Assembly: GCA_012960305.1 (NCBI GenBank)
Contig: DUBM01000011.1
Coordinates: 558,001 to 622,000 of the forward strand
DNA from: Gammaproteobacteria bacterium
GTDB taxonomy: Bacteria; Pseudomonadota; Gammaproteobacteria; Pseudomonadales; Pseudohongiellaceae
Reading direction: 5' to 3'
DNA: 64,000 nt
Each line of letters begins with the position of its first letter. Position 1 is the first letter of the stretch. Positions 45,119-55,506 of this stretch are shown here, one piece after another. The notes beneath the pieces were generated by a model, which did not search any database, was not told where the DNA came from, and saw only the letters and a program-made list of their open reading frames with translations. The position numbers and the translations under genes were made by a program.

Positions 45119-45483
45119 ACAAATTGGACGACACTTTACTCTCTAGCTTTCAAATTGCCGAGCAAATAGAACCGCTAGTCGCACCATCTTCATCCTCCAC
45201 ACAAATACAAGCACATCCGGGTCAGGCTCAAGCTAGTCCGGTGTATACCGAAGAACACATCACACTGCGAACGGAAGTCGACAAAGCAATGCGGCGTTAT
45301 TTTCATCAATTAGAAGACGAACCAGTGACAGATCTTTACCAAATGGTGATATCCGAAGTTGAATCACCATTGCTCGAAGCAGTAATGCGATATACCGGCA
45401 ACAATCAGAGCAAGGCTTCTATCATGCTGGGTTTGAACCGTGGTACGCTACGAACCAAATTAAAACAGTATGCCCTACTATAA
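45115..45483 (+). CDS. fis: Nucleoid protein Fis
   Basis: A DNA-bending regulator. The last about 85 residues match Fis: TLRTEVDKAMRRYFHQLED, PVTDLYQMVISEVESPLLEAVMRYTGNNQSKASIMLGLNRGTLRTKLKQY, in which the helix-turn-helix NQSKASIMLGLNRGTLRTKL is very well preserved. The 122-residue length exceeds the 98 of E. coli by an N-terminal extension that includes a Gln/Ser/Pro-rich segment (APSSSSTQIQAHPGQAQ). It overlaps dusB by four bases. Targets in this genome cannot be read from the window. Confidence 0.95.
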   Translation: MNKLDDTLLSSFQIAEQIEPLVAPSSSSTQIQAHPGQAQASPVYTEEHITLRTEVDKAMRRYFHQLEDEPVTDLYQMVISEVESPLLEAVMRYTGNNQSKASIMLGLNRGTLRTKLKQYALL

Positions 45484-45597
45484 TTGTCTATTTGCTGTAA
45501 TTAATTCTAAACCCTAATTTAGTCACTTTCGATCAGCTGCAATTCGATTCTAAGAATAGACTGCGCAAATCCATCAACTACACAAACAGATAGCTTT

Positions 45598-47178
45598 ATG
45601 ACAACAGAAAATTCTGCTGCCATCCGTCGAGCGTTGATTAGCGTGTCCGATAAGACTGGCATTATCCCCTTCGCACAAGCATTACAAAAACTCAATATTG
45701 AAATCCTCTCCACAGGCGGCACTTATAAGATGCTAACTGCGGAGAATATTCCAGCGGTGGAGGTTTCAGAGTACACGGGTTTCCCGGAAATGATGGATGG
45801 CAGAGTCAAGACTCTGCACCCCAAAGTCCACGGAGGAATACTGGGTCGACGCGATATCGATCAGGCGGTAATGGATGAACATGACATCCCACCAATCGAT
45901 CTGGTGGTGGTAAACCTCTATCCATTCGAAGCCACGGTAGCTAACCCTGATTGCGATCTACCAACTGCGATTGAGAATATCGATATCGGGGGGCCGACTA
46001 TGTTGCGAGCGGCGGCGAAGAATAACCGCTTTGTCGCTGTTGTGGTTAATCCTTCGAATTATGACAATATTATTGAGCAGTTGAACAATAATGCGGGCTC
46101 TCTGGACCAGGAAACGCGATTCGAGCTCGCGGTAGAGGCATACGAGCATACTGCGGCGTATGATGGCGCCATTGCCAACTACCTTGGTAGCCGGTTTAAT
46201 TCAAGTGCTGTGGCCAATTTCTCGCGTACTTTTAATACGCAATTTCTTAAGCGCCAGGAAATGCGTTACGGGGAAAATCCCCATCAGAATGCTGCCTTTT
46301 ATGCTGAACGCAATGCCTCCGAAGCCAGCATAAGTACTGCTATTCAACTGCAGGGCAAAGAACTCTCCTATAATAATATTGCCGACACAGACGCAGCCTT
46401 AGAGTGCGTGAAATCATTTAATGACCCAGCTTGCGTAATTGTAAAACACGCCAACCCCTGCGGCGTTGCCATTGCAGATACAGCAAAACATGCCTATGAA
46501 CTGGCGTTCCAAACGGATCCAACATCGGCATTTGGCGGCATCATCGCTCTTAATCGAGAATTGGATGCTGAAACAGCAGCAAGGATAGTCGAACAACAAT
46601 TTACTGAAGTAATTATCGCGCCAAGCATTTCCGCTGCAGCGCTAGCAATTACTGCAGAGAAAAAAAATGTACGCGTACTAAGCTGTGGTCAATGGGGTGA
46701 CTATCGGCAGGTAGAATTAGATTATAAACGCGTTAATGGTGGACTCTTGGTTCAGGACAGAGATATCCATGAAATATCCAAAAACGATCTAAAAGTTGTT
46801 AGCGCTAGAGAGCCAACTGACGGCGAAATACGGGATCTAATGTTCGCTTGGTCTGTCGCGCAATATGTAAAATCCAATGCCATTGTTTATTGCAAAAACA
46901 ATCAGACGATAGGCATTGGTGCCGGGCAGATGAGTAGGGTCTATAGCGCTAAAATCGCCAGCATAAAAGCACAAGATGAAAACCTCAAGGTTCCTGGCTC
47001 GGTAATGGCTTCCGATGCATTCTTTCCATTCCGGGATGGCATCGATGCAGCTGCAGCCGCTGGCATCACTGCAGTTATCCAACCTGGGGGCTCTATGCGA
47101 GACGATGAAATTATCGCCGCTGCGGACGAAGCAAATATTGCCATGGTCTTCACCGGCATCAGACATTTCCGACATTAG
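45598..47178 (+). CDS. purH: Bifunctional AICAR transformylase / IMP cyclohydrolase PurH
   Basis: PurH performs the last two steps of IMP synthesis. The 526 residues contain the N-terminal cyclohydrolase ([67 protein letters not shown] with one difference). The C-terminal transformylase has [43 protein letters not shown] with Lys-His, and [16 protein letters not shown]. purD follows nine bases after the stop. Fis lies 115 bases upstream. Confidence 0.96.
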   Translation: MTTENSAAIRRALISVSDKTGIIPFAQALQKLNIEILSTGGTYKMLTAENIPAVEVSEYTGFPEMMDGRVKTLHPKVHGGILGRRDIDQAVMDEHDIPPIDLVVVNLYPFEATVANPDCDLPTAIENIDIGGPTMLRAAAKNNRFVAVVVNPSNYDNIIEQLNNNAGSLDQETRFELAVEAYEHTAAYDGAIANYLGSRFNSSAVANFSRTFNTQFLKRQEMRYGENPHQNAAFYAERNASEASISTAIQLQGKELSYNNIADTDAALECVKSFNDPACVIVKHANPCGVAIADTAKHAYELAFQTDPTSAFGGIIALNRELDAETAARIVEQQFTEVIIAPSISAAALAITAEKKNVRVLSCGQWGDYRQVELDYKRVNGGLLVQDRDIHEISKNDLKVVSAREPTDGEIRDLMFAWSVAQYVKSNAIVYCKNNQTIGIGAGQMSRVYSAKIASIKAQDENLKVPGSVMASDAFFPFRDGIDAAAAAGITAVIQPGGSMRDDEIIAAADEANIAMVFTGIRHFRH

Positions 47179-47187
47179 AGCGAATCG

Positions 47188-48474
47188 ATGAAAATTTTAA
47201 TAATAGGTAGTGGTGGTCGCGAACATTCATTAGCCTGGAAGGCCGCGCAATCCGCTAACGTAGAAGCTGTCTATGTAGCTCCAGGGAATGCCGGCACAGC
47301 TGGGGAGCCAAAAATTAAGAATATTGCTATCGATGTAATGGACTTCGAAAGTCTGGCAAATTTCGCAGAATCAGAATCTATATCTTTAACCATTGTGGGG
47401 CCAGAGGCACCTTTAGTTGATGGTGTGGTCGATTATTTTAATCAAAGACAACTTCCTTGTTTCGGCCCTTCAGCAAAAGCTGCACAACTGGAAGGGTCCA
47501 AAGCATTTACCAAAAACTTTTTAAGTCGACACAATATCCCCTCTTCATCCTATAAAATCTTTACCGAAATTGAGGCAGCAAAAGCCTATATTGACCAAGA
47601 AGGTGCTCCCATCGTAATCAAGGCAGATGGTCTAGCAGCTGGCAAAGGTGTAATAGTTGCCATGAGCAATGATGAAGCCATAGCTGCAGTCGAAGATATG
47701 CTTTCAGGAAACAAGTTCGGCAACGCTGGCCATCGAGTCGTTATTGAAGGGTTCCTTACAGGAGAAGAAGCGAGCTTTATCGCTATGGTCGACGGCAACA
47801 ACGTATTGCCGATGGCAACGTCTCAAGACCACAAGGCACGAGACGATGGCGACTTGGGTCCAAACACTGGAGGCATGGGAGCATATTCTCCAGCTCCAGT
47901 GGTAAGCGACGAGATTTATCAAAGAATCATGGATCAAGTCATCTTACCAACCGTTAAAGGTATGGCTGCTGAAGGCAATGACTACACCGGCTTTCTCTAT
48001 GCGGGCCTGATGATTTCCCCAAAGGGTGAAATTAATGTTATCGAATTTAACTGCCGCTTTGGCGATCCAGAAGCGCAACCTGTTATGTTACGACTTCAGT
48101 CTGACCTAGCCCAACTTTGTCTGGCAGCAATCGAAGGCAAACTCGATACACAATCAGCAAATTGGGATTCTCGCTGTGCTGTCGGGGTAGTCCTTGCAGC
48201 TGGCGGTTACCCCAACTCCTATGACAAAGGAGATGTTATTAGCGGATTGCCAGTGGAATCGGGTATAGACCGCAAAATATTTCATGCTGGCACGACTGAA
48301 GCTAACGGGCAAATAGTCACCAATGGCGGTAGAGTTCTCTGCGCAGCAGCCTTGGGAGACACTGTTTCCGAAGCACAAGCGGCGGCATATGAACAAGCTC
48401 ATCAGATACATTGGGACAATGTTTATTTCCGTTCTGATATTGCCTATCGAGCAATAGATAGAGAAAATAGCTAA
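47188..48474 (+). CDS. purD: Phosphoribosylamine-glycine ligase PurD
   Basis: An ATP-grasp ligase that makes GAR, 428 residues. Features are KILIIGSGGREHSLAWKAA, VGPEAPLVDGVVDYF, APIVIKADGLAAGKGVIVA (ATP-grasp lysine strand), EGFLTGEEASFIAMVDG, TGGMGAYSPAPV and NVIEFNCRFGDPEAQPVM with the metal-binding glutamate and asparagine. The stop is immediately followed by the start of coq7 (TAA then ATG), so purH, purD and coq7 form a tight operon. Confidence 0.96.
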   Translation: MKILIIGSGGREHSLAWKAAQSANVEAVYVAPGNAGTAGEPKIKNIAIDVMDFESLANFAESESISLTIVGPEAPLVDGVVDYFNQRQLPCFGPSAKAAQLEGSKAFTKNFLSRHNIPSSSYKIFTEIEAAKAYIDQEGAPIVIKADGLAAGKGVIVAMSNDEAIAAVEDMLSGNKFGNAGHRVVIEGFLTGEEASFIAMVDGNNVLPMATSQDHKARDDGDLGPNTGGMGAYSPAPVVSDEIYQRIMDQVILPTVKGMAAEGNDYTGFLYAGLMISPKGEINVIEFNCRFGDPEAQPVMLRLQSDLAQLCLAAIEGKLDTQSANWDSRCAVGVVLAAGGYPNSYDKGDVISGLPVESGIDRKIFHAGTTEANGQIVTNGGRVLCAAALGDTVSEAQAAAYEQAHQIHWDNVYFRSDIAYRAIDRENS

Positions 48475-49182
48475 ATGCCTGACAATTTAGAACATTCCGA
48501 TTCGTTTTCAAAAAACCGAAGCAACTATGGTGGTCAAGGAGATGGCCGAGAGATCTCATTTCTTGATCGTTGCGTGAGCCAAATCGATCAAGCACTGCGT
48601 ACTTGTGTACCTGGTTCAAATCAAGCATTGCGAAGTTCCCCCGCACAATCCTACGATGAAGAAGAACTCGACTCCAATCAACGACGACACATAGCTGGCT
48701 TAATGCGCATTAACCATACCGGCGAAGTTTGTGCTCAAGCGCTCTATCAGGGGCAGGCTGCCACGGCTAAGCTCGATGAAGTTCGACAATCCATGGAACA
48801 GGCAGCAGTCGAAGAAACTGATCACCTGGCCTGGTGTGAAGAAAGATTAGACCAACTGGACAGCCGCCCCAGCCTTTTTAATCCACTATGGTATGCCATG
48901 TCTTATGGCGTTGGTGCAGTGGCAGGAATGGCAGGCGACAAATGGAGTCTTGGCTTTGTAGCGGAAACCGAAGAACAGGTTTGCGAGCATTTAGAAGAGC
49001 ACTTAGTCCAATTGCCAGAGAATGATGAAAAGAGTAGAGCGATTCTCAGTCAAATGATTCAAGATGAGAAACTTCATGGCGAAACAGCTCGCAATGCCGG
49101 TGGTGCCCAACTACCTCAAGCCGTAAAACATGCAATGACAGCTATGTCTCAAGTTATGAAAAAAACCACCTACCACATCTAG
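48475..49182 (+). CDS. coq7: Ubiquinone biosynthesis hydroxylase Coq7
   Basis: A membrane-associated di-iron hydroxylase for demethoxyubiquinone, used instead of UbiF in many gammaproteobacteria. The 235-residue protein has the iron ligands in [19 protein letters not shown] (Glu84) and [14 protein letters not shown] (Glu114, His117), then [15 protein letters not shown] and the second ExxH in [17 protein letters not shown]. The hydrophobic core [25 protein letters not shown] fits interfacial binding. Translation starts directly after the purD stop. It converges on an osmC-type gene with no clear terminator. Confidence 0.94.
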   Translation: MPDNLEHSDSFSKNRSNYGGQGDGREISFLDRCVSQIDQALRTCVPGSNQALRSSPAQSYDEEELDSNQRRHIAGLMRINHTGEVCAQALYQGQAATAKLDEVRQSMEQAAVEETDHLAWCEERLDQLDSRPSLFNPLWYAMSYGVGAVAGMAGDKWSLGFVAETEEQVCEHLEEHLVQLPENDEKSRAILSQMIQDEKLHGETARNAGGAQLPQAVKHAMTAMSQVMKKTTYHI

Positions 49183-49227
49183 GCGCGATCTCCGCAAAAG
49201 CTCTTTCTTCTACTTAATCCCTGCAAG

Positions 49228-49656
49228 CTACTCAACCACTACAGGCAAAATTTCGAAATCATGAGTTACTTTCACACCTGCATTTTTCAACATAATGGAA
49301 GCGGAACAATATTTATCTGCAGAGAGTTCTACTGCTCTTTCTACCTGCTTCTCGTTCAAATTTTTCCCTGCAACTTTGAAATGCAAATGAATCGATTCAA
49401 AAGTCGCTGGAGTTGTGTCTACTCTTTCCGCAGTCACTTCAGCTTCGCAACTCGTAATGTCCTGACGTGATTTTTTTAGAATAGTCACAACATCATAAGA
49501 TGAGCAACTACCAACACCCAGCGCCATTAACTCCATCGGGCGCATCCCCAAATTCTTGCCACCACTTTCTATCGCGCCATCTAAAACAATAGCATGCCCA
49601 GTGCCAGATTCAGCAACAAACATTACGTTTTCAACCCATTTAATTCGAGCATTCAT
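49228..49656 (-). CDS. OsmC/YhfA-family protein
   Basis: A 142-residue OsmC-fold protein, related to E. coli YhfA. It has the two cysteines of thiol peroxidases: Cys51 in LMALGVGSCSSYDVVTILKKS and Cys117 in SADKYCSASIMLKNAGVKV. The N-terminus ARIKWVENVMFVAESGTGHAIVLDG and the middle ESIHLHFKVAGKNL match the family. A role in hydroperoxide removal is possible but YhfA-type members are little studied. It is the last gene of the minus-strand block before trpC and is probably separate from it. Confidence 0.88.
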   Translation of the reverse strand: MNARIKWVENVMFVAESGTGHAIVLDGAIESGGKNLGMRPMELMALGVGSCSSYDVVTILKKSRQDITSCEAEVTAERVDTTPATFESIHLHFKVAGKNLNEKQVERAVELSADKYCSASIMLKNAGVKVTHDFEILPVVVE

Positions 49657-49773
49657 AATTCAATCTCATGTCTAAAGTAATTTAGCTTTGTGTCTCGAAA
49701 AGTATCGCCGCTTTCGAAATATCGATTCTTGTCCTAGTTATTGTTAAGCGCTGCATTATATTTGCGCTCGGTA

Positions 49774-50577
49774 TCATCCATTTGCAAACATCAACTCCCG
49801 AAGCTTCTCTCCAGGACGCTCAGCACGCATACACGATTCTCCGATAAGAAATCCAAAGATCTTATTGTCAATCATCAATCTCACATCATCCACTGAATGG
49901 ATACCACTTTCGGTAATGACTAGCTTGTCTTTAGGAATGTTGCGAGCAAGTTCAATAGTAGTCTGCAAATTTGTTTCGAAAGTGTGCAAATTTCTATTGT
50001 TGATGCCGATTAAGTTAGTCTTGAGTTTCAGCGCACGATCCAACTCCTCCTGATTGTGCACTTCAACTAAAACATCCATTCCTAACTCTTGAGTGTAATT
50101 TTCCAACTCCAGCATTTGATCTTGTTCCAGCGCTGCCGCAATCAACAAGATGCAATCTGCTGACATCGCTTTTGCTTCTGCTATTTGATAGACATCGATC
50201 ATAAAATCTTTTCGAATGACCGGGAGAGTGCTCGCGACTCTTACCTGACGAAGATAGTCTTCCGAGCCTTGGAAAAATTTCTTATCAGTTAAAATGGAGA
50301 GACAAGTCGCGCCATTAACTTGATAATCACGAGCGTGATCAGCTGGCTGAAAATCTTCACGGATAATTCCTTTCGAGGGAGAGGCTTTTTTGATTTCGGC
50401 TATAACGGCGACTTCCCGATTTTCGATTCGTTCACGCAGAGCAGCTTCAAATCCACGGACTTGATCACTTTCTTTGCCAATGATTTCTAAATCAGCCAGA
50501 GAGCGACTTTCTCGAGCAGCAGCGATTTCCTGGTACTTATGCTCAATGATTTGTTCGAGAATAGTTGCTACGGCCAT
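49774..50577 (-). CDS. trpC: Indole-3-glycerol phosphate synthase TrpC
   Basis: This enzyme closes the indole ring in tryptophan synthesis. It is monofunctional with 267 residues; the TrpF domain found fused in E. coli is absent. Motifs are VIAEIKKASPSKGIIREDF (catalytic lysines), LSILTDKKFFQGSEDYL, PVIRKDFMID, LVEVHNQEELDRAL, IGINNRNLHTFETNL and ITESGIHSVDDV. It ends the rpe-trpE-trpG-trpD-trpC series, about 60 bases after trpD. Confidence 0.95.
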   Translation of the reverse strand: MAVATILEQIIEHKYQEIAAARESRSLADLEIIGKESDQVRGFEAALRERIENREVAVIAEIKKASPSKGIIREDFQPADHARDYQVNGATCLSILTDKKFFQGSEDYLRQVRVASTLPVIRKDFMIDVYQIAEAKAMSADCILLIAAALEQDQMLELENYTQELGMDVLVEVHNQEELDRALKLKTNLIGINNRNLHTFETNLQTTIELARNIPKDKLVITESGIHSVDDVRLMIDNKIFGFLIGESCMRAERPGEKLRELMFANG

Positions 50578-50637
50578 TGGTGGTCCTAAGTATTGCAGAG
50601 TGACTGGAGTGAGCTGGGAGAGTCACTAAAGAATGGT

Positions 50638-51666
50638 TCAGTTAGCAACAGACTGACTAAAATCCACCAGTTCGCTTAGCTTTTCGAGTGCAGCACCGCT
50701 AGATAAAATCTCTTTAGCTTGTTCTATTCCAGCTGCTAAATCTACACTGAGGTTTGCCACATAAATAGCGGCGCCAGCATTTAGCGCTACGATATCGCCT
50801 GCTGCTTTATTCTCATAGGTGAGAGCTTGCTTCAGCATTACCAAACTTGCCTCAACGCTATCTATTTGTAATTCCGCAAAATTATCGTAGCGTTCTATGC
50901 CAAAGTCTTCCGGTGAAACACTATAAGAAAACATCTCCCCGTCTTTTAATTCTCCCACCTGAGTTGTAGCCGCAATACTAATCTCATCGAGACCATCATC
51001 AGCTGAAACTATTAGTACGTGATTACTGCCTAGTTCTTTTGAAACTTCCAACAATGGTGGTATCCAAGCTTGCTCGAAGACTCCCATGATCTGATTCGGC
51101 GCTGCTGCAGGATTAGTCAACGGCCCTAGCAAGTTGAAAACAGTTCTAACACCAATTTCTTTGCGCGCGGTTATGACATGCCTCATTGCACTATGATGAG
51201 CCGGAGCAAACATGAACCCGACCCCGATTTCCTCAATTGCTCGAGCAACATCGGCAGCACTCATGGTCAAATTAAGGCCGGCAGCTTCCAACACATCGGC
51301 ACTACCGCTTTTGCTAGTAGCTCCTCTATTACCATGTTTAGCAACCTTGGCGCCGGCACAGGCGGCGACAATGGCAGCAGCAGTAGAGACATTGAATTTG
51401 TTCGTTCCACTACCGCCAGTTCCACAAGTATCAACCAAATGAGGACCCTGCTGCGCGGCCACTTTTATGGACAGTTCGCGCATTACCGTGGCACCGCCTA
51501 AAATCTCCGGAGCCTTAACCCCTTTCATTTGCAGACCTATTAGAAACGCTGCATTCTGAGCATCCGTCGTTCCTCCTGACATTATGTCGCCCATAACAGC
51601 AATCATCTCGTCACTGCTAAGATCCTCTGATAAAGTGACCTGTTTAATGGCTGCTCTGATGTCCAT
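50638..51666 (-). CDS. trpD: Anthranilate phosphoribosyltransferase TrpD
   Basis: It attaches phosphoribosyl to anthranilate. The 342-residue protein shows LVDTCGTGGSGTNKFNVSTAAAIVAA (about 78-103, PRPP-binding), KHGNRGATSKSGSADVLEAAGLN, FMFAPAHHSAMRHV and RTVFNLLGPLTNPA. It is separate from TrpG, unlike the E. coli fusion. The order trpG-trpD-trpC is that of Pseudomonas-like bacteria. Spacing to trpG is 49 bases. Confidence 0.95.
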   Translation of the reverse strand: MDIRAAIKQVTLSEDLSSDEMIAVMGDIMSGGTTDAQNAAFLIGLQMKGVKAPEILGGATVMRELSIKVAAQQGPHLVDTCGTGGSGTNKFNVSTAAAIVAACAGAKVAKHGNRGATSKSGSADVLEAAGLNLTMSAADVARAIEEIGVGFMFAPAHHSAMRHVITARKEIGVRTVFNLLGPLTNPAAAPNQIMGVFEQAWIPPLLEVSKELGSNHVLIVSADDGLDEISIAATTQVGELKDGEMFSYSVSPEDFGIERYDNFAELQIDSVEASLVMLKQALTYENKAAGDIVALNAGAAIYVANLSVDLAAGIEQAKEILSSGAALEKLSELVDFSQSVAN

Positions 51667-51715
51667 GGCCCTATTCCTGTTCTACTTTAGTTCTACTCGA
51701 GTTCCTGACTGCAGG

Positions 51716-52300
51716 CTACTTACTTGATTCGAGAAAGTTTTGCAGTAGTTGGTGTCCGTGTTCGCTTAAAATTGACTCTGGGTGGAACTGCACTCCTTCT
51801 GCAGCCAATTCTTTGTGCTGCACACCCATAACTTCTTCAATCTCTCCCGACTCATTCTCTGTCCACGCGGTAATCTCAAGACAATCGGGCATAGTGGCTT
51901 TATCAATAACCAATGAGTGATAGCGAGTCGCAACAAAAGGATTAGGAATCTCACTAAATATCCCAACTCCAGTATGATGAATCGGAGAAAGTTTTCCATG
52001 CATGACTTTACCAGCCCGCACGATATTGCCCCCGAAAACCTGGCCGATACTTTGGTGACCCAGACAAATCCCCAAGATTGGAATTGAGCCTGCGAATTCT
52101 TCAATTACTGATTTTGAAATACCCGCTTCGTTAGGCGTACAAGGGCCTGGAGAAACGACAATCTGCTTAGGAGCCAATGACTTAATTTCATCTATAGAAA
52201 TACAATCATTGCGATATACGTTTACCTCAGCGCCCAATTCACCCAAATATTGCACCACGTTATAGGTGAAGGAATCATAGTTGTCGATCATTAATAACAA
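51716..52300 (-). CDS. trpG: Anthranilate synthase glutaminase subunit TrpG (PabA)
   Basis: A class I glutamine amidotransferase of 194 residues that supplies ammonia to TrpE, and often also to PabB. The triad is Cys79 in [15 protein letters not shown] and His/Glu in [14 protein letters not shown]. The start [23 protein letters not shown] and [13 protein letters not shown] are typical. The next gene upstream is trpE after 123 noncoding bases, a gap in which I see only a weak hairpin. Confidence 0.95.
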   Translation of the reverse strand: MLLMIDNYDSFTYNVVQYLGELGAEVNVYRNDCISIDEIKSLAPKQIVVSPGPCTPNEAGISKSVIEEFAGSIPILGICLGHQSIGQVFGGNIVRAGKVMHGKLSPIHHTGVGIFSEIPNPFVATRYHSLVIDKATMPDCLEITAWTENESGEIEEVMGVQHKELAAEGVQFHPESILSEHGHQLLQNFLESSK

Positions 52301-52423
52301 GGTGATTTATCCTGATTTGCAAGCCCAATCAATATGAAACAACCATAGCAGCCAGTTAGTTTTCTGTCTCGAACACTAACATTAGCTGAACTTTTTTGGT
52401 CAGCCTTTCTAGAACAGCTTTTC

Positions 52424-53902
52424 TTAATCAAGTTTTAGAGAATTATCCGCTAGTTGCACAGCCCGGAGAATCGCGCGAGCTTTATTGAGAGTCTCTTCCC
52501 ATTCCAGTGCCGGCTGGGAATCAGCTACAATTCCCCCGCCCGCTTGAACGTAGAGAGTATTATCCTTAATCACCGCTGTTCGAATAGCAATAGCCATATC
52601 CATATTGTCATTCCAGCCCAAATAACCCATTGCACCACCGTATATTCCACGTTTTTCGGGCTCTAATTCGTCGATGATTTCCATGGCACGGACTTTTGGA
52701 GCCCCACTGAGAGTTCCCACAGGCAAGGTTGCTTTTAATACATCCAGCGAAGATTTATCTGCTCGAATATGACTCTCAACGTTAGAGGCAATATGCATAA
52801 CATGTGAATAGCGCTCGACGAACATTTTTTCTGGCACCGTGACAGTGCCAATCTCCGAAACCCTTCCCGCATCATTGCGACTTAGATCGATTAGCATTAG
52901 GTGCTCAGCAAGCTCTTTGGAATCCGCAAGCAATTCTAGTTCCAGAGCCTGGTCTTCAGCCTCTGTTGCTCCACGTTTGCGCGTTCCAGCTAAAGGTCTG
53001 ACGGTAATTTTTCCATCTTCAACTCTAGCTAAAATTTCTGGAGAGGAACTTACCACATGATGGTCGCCTAAATCGAAATAGACCATGTAGGGAGATGGAT
53101 TTAAATAACGTAGTGCTCGGTAAACGTTTAGCGGTTCACCATCAAAGGCTACAGACATTCTTTGAGCTAACACCACTTGCATTACATCACCAGCAACGAT
53201 GTAGTCTTTAATTATTTCTACCGCTCTATGATGTTTTTCTTGGTCAAAGTGGAATTTGAAATTTTCTTCACTGATTCCTGTGCCTTGTTTTAGCTCTGGT
53301 AATGGCGCAGGTTTTTTTAACTCAGACTCTAAGTCAGTCAATCGATCTTGCGCTTCGCTATAAGCATTTTCTTGCGACGGGTCGACATTAATCACAAATG
53401 AAATCGTGCCTCGCAAATTATCGAAAACTACAACTTCTTCAGAAAGCATCAACAAAATATCTGGCGTACCAATTTCATCAATGCCTTTGGCAGGGCCGAT
53501 ACTTCTCTCAGCATAGCGCACGGTATCGTAGCCAAAATAACCAACCAGCCCACCGGTAAATCGTTGACTTCCGGTAATGTCAGCTACGTTATATCTGGAT
53601 TTGAATTCGGCTATATATTCAAATGGGTCTTCGACTACAGTCTCTTCAACAACCCGGCCGTCAATCTCAACAGTGACAGTGTGATCCACTACTCGAAGAA
53701 TAGTTTTGCAGGGTAGCCCAATGATTGAATATCTCCCCCACTTTTCTCCCCCTTGAACAGACTCAAAGAAATAACTATGTAAACCTTTGCCAAGTTTTAA
53801 GTAAGTACTAAGTGGAGTCTCTGTGTCAGCCAATACTTCATGGACGACGGGAATGCGGTTGTAACCACTTTGCGCTAGCTCTTCAAATAATTCTAATTTC
53901 AT
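52424..53902 (-). CDS. trpE: Anthranilate synthase component I TrpE
   Basis: TrpE converts chorismate to anthranilate. The 492-residue protein has the N-terminal feedback region ([23 protein letters not shown]), in which the usual LLES of tryptophan binding reads FFES. The catalytic part has [78 protein letters not shown] and GAMGYLGW. No phosphoglycolate phosphatase gene lies between it and rpe. No Trp-rich leader peptide is visible upstream, so attenuation of the E. coli kind is not supported. Confidence 0.95.
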   Translation of the reverse strand: MKLELFEELAQSGYNRIPVVHEVLADTETPLSTYLKLGKGLHSYFFESVQGGEKWGRYSIIGLPCKTILRVVDHTVTVEIDGRVVEETVVEDPFEYIAEFKSRYNVADITGSQRFTGGLVGYFGYDTVRYAERSIGPAKGIDEIGTPDILLMLSEEVVVFDNLRGTISFVINVDPSQENAYSEAQDRLTDLESELKKPAPLPELKQGTGISEENFKFHFDQEKHHRAVEIIKDYIVAGDVMQVVLAQRMSVAFDGEPLNVYRALRYLNPSPYMVYFDLGDHHVVSSSPEILARVEDGKITVRPLAGTRKRGATEAEDQALELELLADSKELAEHLMLIDLSRNDAGRVSEIGTVTVPEKMFVERYSHVMHIASNVESHIRADKSSLDVLKATLPVGTLSGAPKVRAMEIIDELEPEKRGIYGGAMGYLGWNDNMDMAIAIRTAVIKDNTLYVQAGGGIVADSQPALEWEETLNKARAILRAVQLADNSLKLD

Positions 53903-54010
53903 GAGATAGATTTCATAGCGGAGAAGGATTTACTGCAATCAGCTGATACAAGTTGTTGGAAACAGGATTATCAATATTGAAAGCATGAATGGCCATAGCA
54001 GGGTCAGTAC

Positions 54011-54694
54011 TTAATGCTTCTTGCTGGGCTTTTGGCTCAATTCTGCCCGCATGTTACTAATAGTTTTAGCGTAATCTTTACTATTAAAGATGGCAGACCC
54101 AGCTACAAACATATCTGCTCCTGCATCAGCGATACAACGGATATTCTCGACGCCGACTCCTCCATCAACTTCAAGACGAATTGGATAGTCACTGTCATCA
54201 ATAAGCTTTCTAACCCTCTCCAATTTTTTCAGAGTAGAGGGAATAAATTTCTGACCACCGAAACCTGGATTAACCGACATCAGCAATATCACATCAATTT
54301 TGTCCATGAGATATTCCAATGCATCAACCGAGGCTCCAGGGTTAAATACCAAGCCAGACTTACAACCTTGATCACGAATTAGTTGCAAGGAGCGATCGAC
54401 ATGGGAAGTAGCATCAGGATGAAAACTAATATAGCTGGCGCCTGCTTTGGCAAAATCCAGGATGAGTTGATCAACGGGTGTGACCATAAGATGTACGTCA
54501 ATTGGTGCCGTAATCTTGTGATTACGCAATGACTGACAAATCATGGGACCGATAGTGAGATTTGGCACATAGTGGTTATCCATTACATCAAAATGAATAG
54601 CATCAGCACCGGCATCAAGCACGGCATTAACTTCATCGCCCAAGACCGCAAAGTTTGCCGATAAAATAGAAGGTGCAATTAGGTAATCTTTCAT
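54011..54694 (-). CDS. rpe: Ribulose-phosphate 3-epimerase
   Basis: It interconverts ribulose 5-phosphate and xylulose 5-phosphate in the pentose phosphate pathway. The TIM-barrel protein has 227 residues. Signatures include [46 protein letters not shown] with the metal-binding His and Asp, [38 protein letters not shown] and [13 protein letters not shown]. It is the first gene of the trp-linked series, 108 bases before trpE. In Pseudomonas the gph gene sits in that gap. Confidence 0.95.
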   Translation of the reverse strand: MKDYLIAPSILSANFAVLGDEVNAVLDAGADAIHFDVMDNHYVPNLTIGPMICQSLRNHKITAPIDVHLMVTPVDQLILDFAKAGASYISFHPDATSHVDRSLQLIRDQGCKSGLVFNPGASVDALEYLMDKIDVILLMSVNPGFGGQKFIPSTLKKLERVRKLIDDSDYPIRLEVDGGVGVENIRCIADAGADMFVAGSAIFNSKDYAKTISNMRAELSQKPSKKH

Positions 54695-54774
54695 AGGCTT
54701 GCATTAACACCATGATCACTGCGTGAATGTACAGACATTTTACAGACTCTGAGGAGGATTGTCCTGCCAAACAA

Positions 54775-55503
54775 CTAGACTTTAATCTTGCGAAAGCCGC
54801 AAACGGTTTCATAGGCAGTGCGGATAGCCATGGATTTTTCCTGAGCTTGCTTGAGGGAGTCTTCAGAAAGATCATCTCTAACCAACTTATCAGGGTGGTA
54901 ACGGGACATTAAGCGCAAATATGCACGCCTAATCTCACCGTCAGCTGCACCGGGCTCAAGTTGTAAAACTTGGTAGGCATTATTGGGAAAATTTCGTACC
55001 CTGAATCCTTTAGTATCGATGCGGCCCTGTAACTCACCACAGAAATTCAGAAATTCGCGTTTGTCGTATCCAAGAATATCTGCGATATCTCGCAACAGCA
55101 CTTTCTCCTTCAGCCGCATATCACCTTTTACAAAAGAATTTCTGATTTGGATTTTTAGAAATAAGCTTGCCAATGCACTGCGCGGCCTAATCTTTTTCAT
55201 TAGCAGAAACACACACTGAATTACATCAGTATTTGGAAGCTTACCTTGCTCAAAATAATTAATTGCCTCACGACGTTGATGAGCACCCAATCCCATCAAC
55301 GTCATAGTAGTACTTGCGTAACTAACTTCACCCTGCGTGACCCTGCCATCGAGTTTTGCTATTCGGCCCATTAAAGCAAACATGGCTACTATAAATATTT
55401 GTTCAGTTCGACCTCCATCAGGCACTTGTCTATGAGGTGAAGAACCATTCAATCGCGCGGTAATTGCTTTCTTATATGGCCTGTCAAATAAACCTGCTAG
55501 CAT
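54775..55503 (-). CDS. djlA: DjlA-like co-chaperone (TerB-like and J domains)
   Basis: A 242-residue protein. Residues about 28-150 form a TerB/DjlA-type helical domain (TEQIFIVAMFALMGRIAKLDGRVTQGEVSYASTTM). The C-terminal J domain is about 178-242 (NAYQVLQLEPGAADGEIRRAYLRLMSRYHPDKLV) with the HPD tripeptide that stimulates DnaK ATPase. E. coli DjlA (271 residues) has an N-terminal transmembrane dimerising segment. Here the N-terminus is short and polar (MLAGLFDRPYKKAITARLNG), so the protein is probably soluble. It begins three bases after the murU stop, in the usual lptD neighbourhood. Confidence 0.88.
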   Translation of the reverse strand: MLAGLFDRPYKKAITARLNGSSPHRQVPDGGRTEQIFIVAMFALMGRIAKLDGRVTQGEVSYASTTMTLMGLGAHQRREAINYFEQGKLPNTDVIQCVFLLMKKIRPRSALASLFLKIQIRNSFVKGDMRLKEKVLLRDIADILGYDKREFLNFCGELQGRIDTKGFRVRNFPNNAYQVLQLEPGAADGEIRRAYLRLMSRYHPDKLVRDDLSEDSLKQAQEKSMAIRTAYETVCGFRKIKV

Positions 55504-55506
55504 GAA

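Noticed and set aside
51178-51501. Plus-strand frame of 107 codons in the trpD region
   Set aside because: Shadow of trpD, which carries all family motifs on the minus strand.
53913-53996. 27-codon open frame just before trpE, considered as a trp leader peptide
   Set aside because: It encodes no tryptophan, has no good ribosome site, and there is no terminator/antiterminator pair with a T run before trpE.
54014-54382. Plus-strand frame of 122 codons
   Set aside because: Antisense to rpe; no signal peptide or domain.
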